A stretch of DNA of 64,000 nt from Mycoplasmopsis canis PG 14 (GTDB taxonomy: Bacteria; Bacillota_I; Bacilli_A; Mycoplasmatales; Metamycoplasmataceae), in NCBI RefSeq assembly GCF_001553195.1, contig NZ_CP014281.1, forward strand, positions 806,001 through 870,000. The letters are read 5' to 3'. The translations under genes were made by a program, and so were the position numbers. Below the pieces are notes generated by a model. The model made no database searches. It saw only the letters and a list, made by a program, of their open reading frames with translations, and was not told the DNA's origin. Below, piece after piece: positions 58,449 through 64,000 of the stretch; position 1 is the first letter of the stretch, and every line of letters starts with the position of its first letter.

Positions 58449-59308
58449 CTAATTTGCAACTGTCGAACCTGATGAATTAGTAATCGTAGAAGGTGTTGAA
58501 TCACTCGGTACTCCACCATTATCAGTTTCTGATGTTGATGGATTGGCATTACTTGTATTGTTAGGAGGCGTTTGCAGATTTCCGTCCTTTGGTTTTGAAG
58601 GTTTTGTTTCCTCGTTTTTAATTGGCTCAGGATTTTTTGTCATCGGTATGACTAGTTTTTGGACAAAATTCTTTTTGCTAATCTTCTCATCTGAGAGTTT
58701 GTAATAAATTGTTAAAATTCTTGTGTTGGGATCGTATTCTGCTTTAAAATTTTTGTTTTTAGGTTCATTTTTATATTTGGCTCTTCGGCAGAAATTAAAA
58801 CATTTGTTTCAAAACCATCCTTTAATTTAAATAAGTTATTTGAACTATTTTCTCATCTTGAGTTTTTAAGAACTGACTTGCCACCTGTTCCTTTAATGCT
58901 ATAAAAAGGATATTTAGTATCTTTATCTTCTCTATATTTTTGTATAGCAAATTTTATTTCTTTATCCTTTTGACTAGCTATTTTCTTGTTGTATATGTAA
59001 TCGAATTTAGCGCCTATATCTTCAATAGAAGGATCTATTATAAAAATATTTTCATATTTTGATTCTTCATTATTAGAAATATTTTTTTGATCATTCTTTG
59101 GATCTTTCGTTAATTCAGAAACTGATTCATTATTTTTATTTTTTTGTTTGTCCTTATCTTCATTAATAGTTGTTTTTTTAGAATCATTTGCCGCTTTTGA
59201 TGATGACGTTTCTTTGCTAGGAGAACAAGAAATCGCACTAATAAATAAAGTTGTTGCATTTAAAATCCCTAACGAAATAAAAATTGTTTTTCATTTTTTC
59301 GTTTCAAT
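58449..59308 (-). pseudogene. Frameshifted lipoprotein gene
   Basis: Read from 59308 downward, the first frame encodes a lipoprotein signal (KKWKTIFISLGILN..., lipobox ISAISC) and about 190 residues, ending at a stop at 58712. Near 58775-58800 the sense shifts to another frame (AKYKNEPKNKNF and on), which runs to 58449 through a Ser/Thr/Asn/Pro-rich tail. One missing base in GCCGAAGAGCC would explain this. No ATG/GTG/TTG start in frame and no Shine-Dalgarno sequence precede the signal peptide (only ATT). Both lesions point to a dead gene; programmed frameshifting is a weak alternative, as there is no long homopolymer at the break. Confidence 0.72.
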
Positions 59309-59656
59309 ATCTTATTTCTTTTTGTTTAATACAGTATTGTTATACTCTGTTAATATTCTACACCATAATTTCAAAATATGAAAACATTACCATAAATTTT
59401 AATATTTTCCTTTTATCAAATTAAACAATAGATATAATTATTTTGTAGTTAATTCAATATTTCCGTTTTAGTTTCAACTCCTGAATAAAATATATTTTTA
59501 TAAAAAATTAAATAAAAGTCTAAATATAATGCAAACTCTTTAATAACAGTTTTCCTTCTTTAAATTAATTTTTACTTACTTTCTAATTATTGTTTTTTTA
59601 TTTTTTCAATTTTACTTCCTTCCTTTATATTAAAAATTAATTAACTAGAGAATTAA
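59309..59656. other. AT-rich non-coding stretch
   Basis: About 350 bases between two decayed regions. I find no open frame with coding character, no RNA gene and no clear promoter, apart from a TATAAC near 59340 on the minus strand that might have served the dead lipoprotein gene. Confidence 0.5.
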
Positions 59657-59920
59657 CTACAAAAACCTAATAATACTATCAATAATAAATAACAACTTAT
59701 GATTAAGAGGCAAAAATATTTTATGATTATGGATATTTTCAATCCTAGCTTGCTTTTTAGTATGTTGTTTTTTGTTTAGAAAATTTAAAAAAATTGATTT
59801 ATTTCATTTTTTAAAAAATGAGTTTCTACTTGTGTTTAAAATTCTTTTTCTTTGACTATAAATATAAAGAGGCTCTTCTTTAGGTATTTCTTTTCAAATC
59901 TCATCTCTATATTTAAATAT
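59657..59920 (-). pseudogene. Gene remnant with NUMOD4-like motif
   Basis: An open frame of 84-87 codons with two TGA (Trp) codons but no start codon at its head. The first part reads YRDEIWKEIPKEEPLYIYS followed by QRKRILNT, similar to the NUMOD4 motif (W-x-I-x-x-x-x-LY-x-S-x-x-G-R-I) found in HNH homing endonucleases and phage-like proteins. The glycine is replaced and the protein continues with Lys/Asn-rich sequence. No ribosome binding site. Most likely the decayed 5' part of a mobile or phage-type gene; the motif match is tentative. Confidence 0.4.
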
Positions 59921-59923
59921 TAA

Positions 59924-60256
59924 TTAGAAAAAAATAAATTTAAGTTATCGTTACTAAATTTTTATAATTTTATTTACCAAAATTATGTTGCCACAAGGCG
60001 AAATATCGGCGATAAAAACAATGAAGAGCAAATGTCTACATTTAAAGATCACTATAATACTTTAATGACTGAAATTAGAAATTCTAACAATAATAATTCC
60101 ATTTTTTGAAAAATATTGGATTCATATAAAGAAAATCAAAAAAATAATTTATTAAAATTAGATGAGTATTTTGCAGGTAACAAATCTAAATCAATTAAGA
60201 TGATTAATCAATTTATTGATTTAATGAAATTTATCGAAAGTCAAATTGAATTGTAA
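59924..60256 (+). pseudogene. Gene remnant, C-terminal fragment
   Basis: An open frame of 110 codons ending at TAA 60254-60256. The first ATG (60032) has no clear Shine-Dalgarno sequence and would leave 74 codons. The translation (for example FKDHYNTLMTEIRNSNNNNS and LDEYFAGNKSKSIKMINQFI) is well-formed helical protein, so this was probably the 3' end of a larger gene. No family recognised. Confidence 0.45.
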
Positions 60257-60261
60257 ATTAA

Positions 60262-60295
60262 AAAAATCAGAATACTATACTCTATTCTGATTTTT
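60262..60295. terminator. Bidirectional terminator after hinT
   Basis: 13-bp perfect stem AAAAATCAGAATA / TATTCTGATTTTT, 8-base loop, flanked by A and T runs. Confidence 0.85.
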
Positions 60296-60299
60296 ATAT

Positions 60300-60623
60300 T
60301 TATTTAAAGGGTATTATATGTACATGAGTGTGGAACACTTCTTGACCGGCTACGGATCCGGAATTAATTTGTAATTTAAACCCTTTACAATTATTCTCTT
60401 TTATATATAATGCCGCTAATTCTCTTGCTATAGCCATTAAATATAAATAATCTTCTTCATTATTTTCTAATATATTTGGTTCAGGCGATTTAGGAACTAC
60501 TAAAAAATGTCCTGGTTGTACTGGTTTTATATCATAAAAAGCTATAACTTTTTCATCTTCGTATAAAATATTCGCTTCGATTTCTCTATTTATTATTTTT
60601 GTGAAAATACTTTTATTCTGCAT
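60300..60623 (-). CDS. hinT: HIT family protein HinT
   Basis: 107 codons. Histidine-triad motif HTHVHIIPF at the C-terminus and SIFTKIINREIEANILYED at the N-terminus. HinT proteins hydrolyse adenosine phosphoramidates. In Mycoplasma hominis HinT is encoded with membrane proteins P60 and P80 and binds them; the same three genes follow each other here. It overlaps the P60-like gene by 11 bases. Confidence 0.93.
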   Translation of the reverse strand: MQNKSIFTKIINREIEANILYEDEKVIAFYDIKPVQPGHFLVVPKSPEPNILENNEEDYLYLMAIARELAALYIKENNCKGFKLQINSGSVAGQEVFHTHVHIIPFK

Positions 60624-61857
60624 ATTTTAAACCTTCAATAGCTTTCTTTAAGTTTTCGTCCTTTAATTCCAACTTAATTTTATTACCCAAAGCTACAAAA
60701 GCATCTACGGCGCTATTATACAACGATTGATCAAAACTATATAAAGAAGTTGATAACTTCACTAAATCATTTGCGAAGTATGTGCCTTCGATTGTTAGCT
60801 TTTTAACATTTATTTTAGGAGTTTTTTCTCTTTGAGAAGCATCTGGGTTATCAATTGTGAATTCTTTACCGATAGGAACAATTCTATTTAAATATGATAT
60901 TTTGACTTTTTTTCCTTCAGGAGAAATAGAAATAGAATTTGCTAATGTTTTTGTATTACTATCTACTTTAACTAAATTATTTTTTGAAAAATCATAGAAA
61001 CCACTTACCACTGAATCAGCTGTCAATTCTTTAAGTGTAGCTAAAGAATAATCAAAAGATAAAGAAGTTGTTTCTAAACCTTTATAACCTCCTAATGTTG
61101 TCTCAAATTCTCTGTTTGAGAAAAGAACATCACTATTTGCTACTTTAGATGAATCAAAATGTTTTAGAGATATTTCATTGTAATCACTGATATTATTGAT
61201 AGTTTTAAACGATGAAGTGAATACGTCATTATCACTTGAACTTTCGTATAATCATGTTTGGGTTATTTTTTTATTAATTAAATAATCAATCAAGATAAAA
61301 TTATCTAAAACATAATCATTTTTTCTTGAATCGTATTTTGATGAGTAAACTTTTTTAATTTCATCTTCGTTTGAAATTGTTAAATACTTATGAACCAATA
61401 AATTCTTATTAGTTATTAAATGTACATTTGATTCTTTGTTTAAATATAAAATCATAAATTGTTCAAGAGAAATCTCTGGTAAGTAAGAATTTAATAATGA
61501 TTGCAATTTTTTAAATTCATCAGATTTTAATGCACCTTTTGATAATAAATCAGCTATCTGCTTTGAAAGATATTTTGAATCTTTATGTAATTCATTCTTT
61601 ACAAAAGTCTTATAAACTTGATAAGCCTCGTTTTTAAAGGCTTGATTTTCAATATTGCTTTTTTCACTAATTTTATAAACATTTTTTAATGTTTCATCAA
61701 GTCACATTAATTCAATAACATCTTTTGCGTTAGAAGACGCAAAAAGTTTATCTTGCTCAATTTTTTCAGTAGTGTTAACATCTCTACCACAAGCTATAGT
61801 TAAAACCGGAAAAATTGATAAAGAAGCTAATGGTAATATTTTTTTAATAAATTTCAT
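60613..61857 (-). CDS. P60-like lipoprotein of the P80/P60/HinT locus
   Basis: 414 codons. Signal peptide with lipobox LTIAC. The mature part is Lys/Ser/Leu-rich and ends with a region of short beta strands. The assignment to the P60 family rests on gene order (P80, P60, hinT), lipoprotein nature and length rather than on a motif. The start overlaps the P80 stop as TAATG, with GGAG upstream. Confidence 0.72.
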
Positions 61858-64000
61858 TATTTAGCTCCTTTCATCAAATATTCTTTAAATGCATCTAGCG
61901 ATAATTCAAATGCGGTCTTATCACTTGTTGTTATTGATGTTGCGTCGCTTCCTAAATAAACAACCTTAACCTTTCCGTCAACATTTTTAAAATTAATGTT
62001 ACTTAAAGAGTTAACTTTTTCATTGATAAATTTATCTATCTTTTCATATGAATTAATTTTGTTCTTTAATTCAATTCCTTGTTTAACAGATTCAACTTCT
62101 TCCTTTAATTTAGTGATTGACTCGTTTGTATATAATTCATTGTTGGAATCTTTTTGATTTAAAATAAAATTAATAAATTGCTCATTTGATAAATAATTAA
62201 TAACTAGTGATTCTTTTGACTTCAATGAATTGATTTTTTTATCAAAAGAGAAAAATGCTTTATTTCCTTTAGCGATGTTCTTTAAATCATTCTTTAGATA
62301 TTCCTTGAACTTATCTAATGTTTCTGCTTTTTCGTTTGTGAATATTGAAATTCCTGATTTTGTTAAAACTAGTAGTTGATCATCCTTATTTTCTACTTTA
62401 TATACTAAAGAATTATATTTTTTGTTTTCAATCGTTATTTCTAAATTTTTATTGTAATTATCATGAATTACTTTATTAAATTGTTCGTCATTTAACTCAT
62501 TAAAGTAACTATCTATTAAGGTGTTAACTTCTTCTAACTTTGCAGATACCTTATTCATTTTTTCATTTATATCGTTGATATTTGAATCTTTTTGTATATT
62601 TTCTGCTTCCCTTAATAATTTTTCTATTTCTGCTTCCGCTGAGGCATTATAACCAGAAGGCATTTTAAATAAGTTTTCTAAATTTATAGATTTAAAATCA
62701 TCGGTATTCTTCAATAAATTGTTTGCTACAACACCAAACGCAAGTTCTATATTATTATCAATTAATTCGCTAGCACTAGATACACCTAAGAATCCAAGAG
62801 TATCACCTTTGGTTAGAGTTAGCGCATTTAAATAAGTTTCATAATTAGAAGCTTCTTTTTTAAAGTCCTCTAATTTCTCGTTTCCATTAAACAATCCGTA
62901 TTCACTTGATTTTTTAAAAGATGTTAATAAAGAAATATTTTTAGAGATTTGAATATTATTATCCTTTGTTTTAGAAACCGAATATTTTAAATTATTTATA
63001 AACTTTTGTTTTGCGCCAGAATCTTTAAGACTAAATGAAAATCTTGGATCTGAACTAATAACACCAGGGAGTAAAATTGATGATGGTATAAGAATGTTTT
63101 GAGAATTAAAATAATTCAAAAGAACATTATCAATTTTAATTAATTCAGGAATAAATGACTTAGTAGTAATAACAGTGGCCTTAGTTGGATTATTTTCTTG
63201 AACAAAGTAATTTACATCTTTCTCGAAGTAAGGGAAAACTTTTTCTCCTTGCTTAAATAAGATTTGTGCTTCGTTATTTGCGCCTTTTACTTGATTACCA
63301 TTTGCATCTATTTTGTAGATTGTTTTTTTAGCAGTTTTTTCAATAAAACTTAAATCTAGTGTTTTTATTTCTATTTCTAGACTTCTTAATGCTGCTGATT
63401 CAACTTCTTTAAATGTAAGATATTCAATTGCTTTTTCTTCAGTTGCACTTTTACCATACTCTTCAGAAAGCAATCTTTCCTTAAAGACATTCTCTCAAGT
63501 TGAAAATCCATAACTTTTTCTTAAGTTATTTTTTAAATCTTCAATTTTTTTCTTTTGATTATCCTTAATTTGTTCTAATGATTTCAATTCTAAAGATAAA
63601 TTTACATTTTCGTTGCTATTCAAAGAATTATTAAAAATCTCTTGGTATTGTTTAGAAGCCAAAAATTCTTTTTCATACATATAAAAAATAATTTTTCTAT
63701 AAATATCATTGAATTTATCAGAGTAACTAACTTCTTCTTTCTTTAATTTATCCGAAAATTCTTTTACCGAAACACTAGCACCGTTCTCAAACTTAAAAGC
63801 AGTTTCTTTATCCTTTTTAGCTTCTACATAATTGATTTTTGTTGTATTAATAGCAAGCGGAATGGTTATACCAGCAATAAGAATTGCCGCTAGTCCACCT
63901 AAAATACCGTAATTAATTCAATTTCTTTTCGTCTTTCTATTTACTTTCTTATTTTTATCTTCAAAATTATCGTTCAATTCAGATAGACGTTCAAAAAATG
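61857..64000 (-). CDS. P80-like membrane protein (N-terminus beyond the window)
   Basis: At least 714 codons are visible. A cytosolic, charged N-terminal segment leads into one transmembrane helix (GILGGLAAILIAGITIPLAI), about 37 codons in from the window edge. A large outer domain follows, rich in Lys, Glu and Asn with coiled-coil stretches (for example around 62,500-62,650). It resembles P80 of M. hominis in topology and position. TGA codons read as Trp. The start lies outside the window. Confidence 0.75.

Noticed and set aside
59309..59656. tRNA or small RNA gene
   Set aside because: No T-loop-like TTCGA/TTCAA pattern with pairing arms and no stable stem was found.

Overview
The window is AT-rich DNA from a mollicute, most likely of the Mycoplasma hominis group (Mycoplasmopsis or a close relative). 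In-frame TGA codons sit at conserved tryptophan positions in almost every large gene (EF-Tu operon neighbours, UvrA, DnaX, ParC, LysS), so TGA encodes Trp. Further support comes from the many lipoproteins, an energy-coupling-factor (ECF) transporter module, phosphoketolase, a P80/P60/HinT locus and MIB-MIP immunoglobulin-evasion genes. The species cannot be fixed from sequence reading alone.

Layout. 1-2,600 (minus): an IMPACT-family fragment, rbgA, a DivIVA-like small protein and two SPOUT RNA methyltransferases in overlapping order. 2,700-9,200: a lipoprotein, tuf (minus), phosphoketolase, a four-helix membrane protein and trigger factor. 9,159-14,370 (minus): rsmI, holB, tmk, recR, ybaB and dnaX, a DNA replication and repair cluster. 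14,437-15,930: an intact IS30-family insertion sequence flanked by a 14-bp direct repeat, next to a 37-codon basic peptide gene with its own terminator. 16,334-18,445: a surface 5'-nucleotidase lipoprotein. 18,472-24,133 (minus): three paralogous membrane proteins and one related in architecture, interleaved with a MazG-like gene, der and cmk. 24,398-30,145 (plus): uvrA, hprK, lgt and trxB.

30,258-45,514 is the accessory core: a tandem array MIB-MIB-MIP-MIB-MIB-MIP. The MIB proteins (immunoglobulin binding) have an N-terminal membrane anchor, a proline-rich stalk and a conserved binding region. The MIP proteins are lipoprotein serine proteases with visible His/Asp/Ser catalytic motifs. Four transcription units are suggested by four copies of one promoter block and four terminators. 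In the known system MIB captures antibody and MIP cleaves it; four binders and two proteases in one place imply diversification. 45,721-48,770 is rpsL-rpsG-fusA. 48,859-58,400 holds a zinc-ribbon-like protein, rnhB, a lipoprotein, ecfA1-ecfA2-ecfT, parC and lysS.

58,449-60,256 is a decayed stretch: a frameshifted lipoprotein gene and two gene remnants on opposite strands. 60,300-64,000 (minus) is hinT, a P60-like lipoprotein and a P80-like membrane protein that runs off the window, matching the membrane complex described in M. hominis. No rRNA, tRNA or CRISPR array was recognised.
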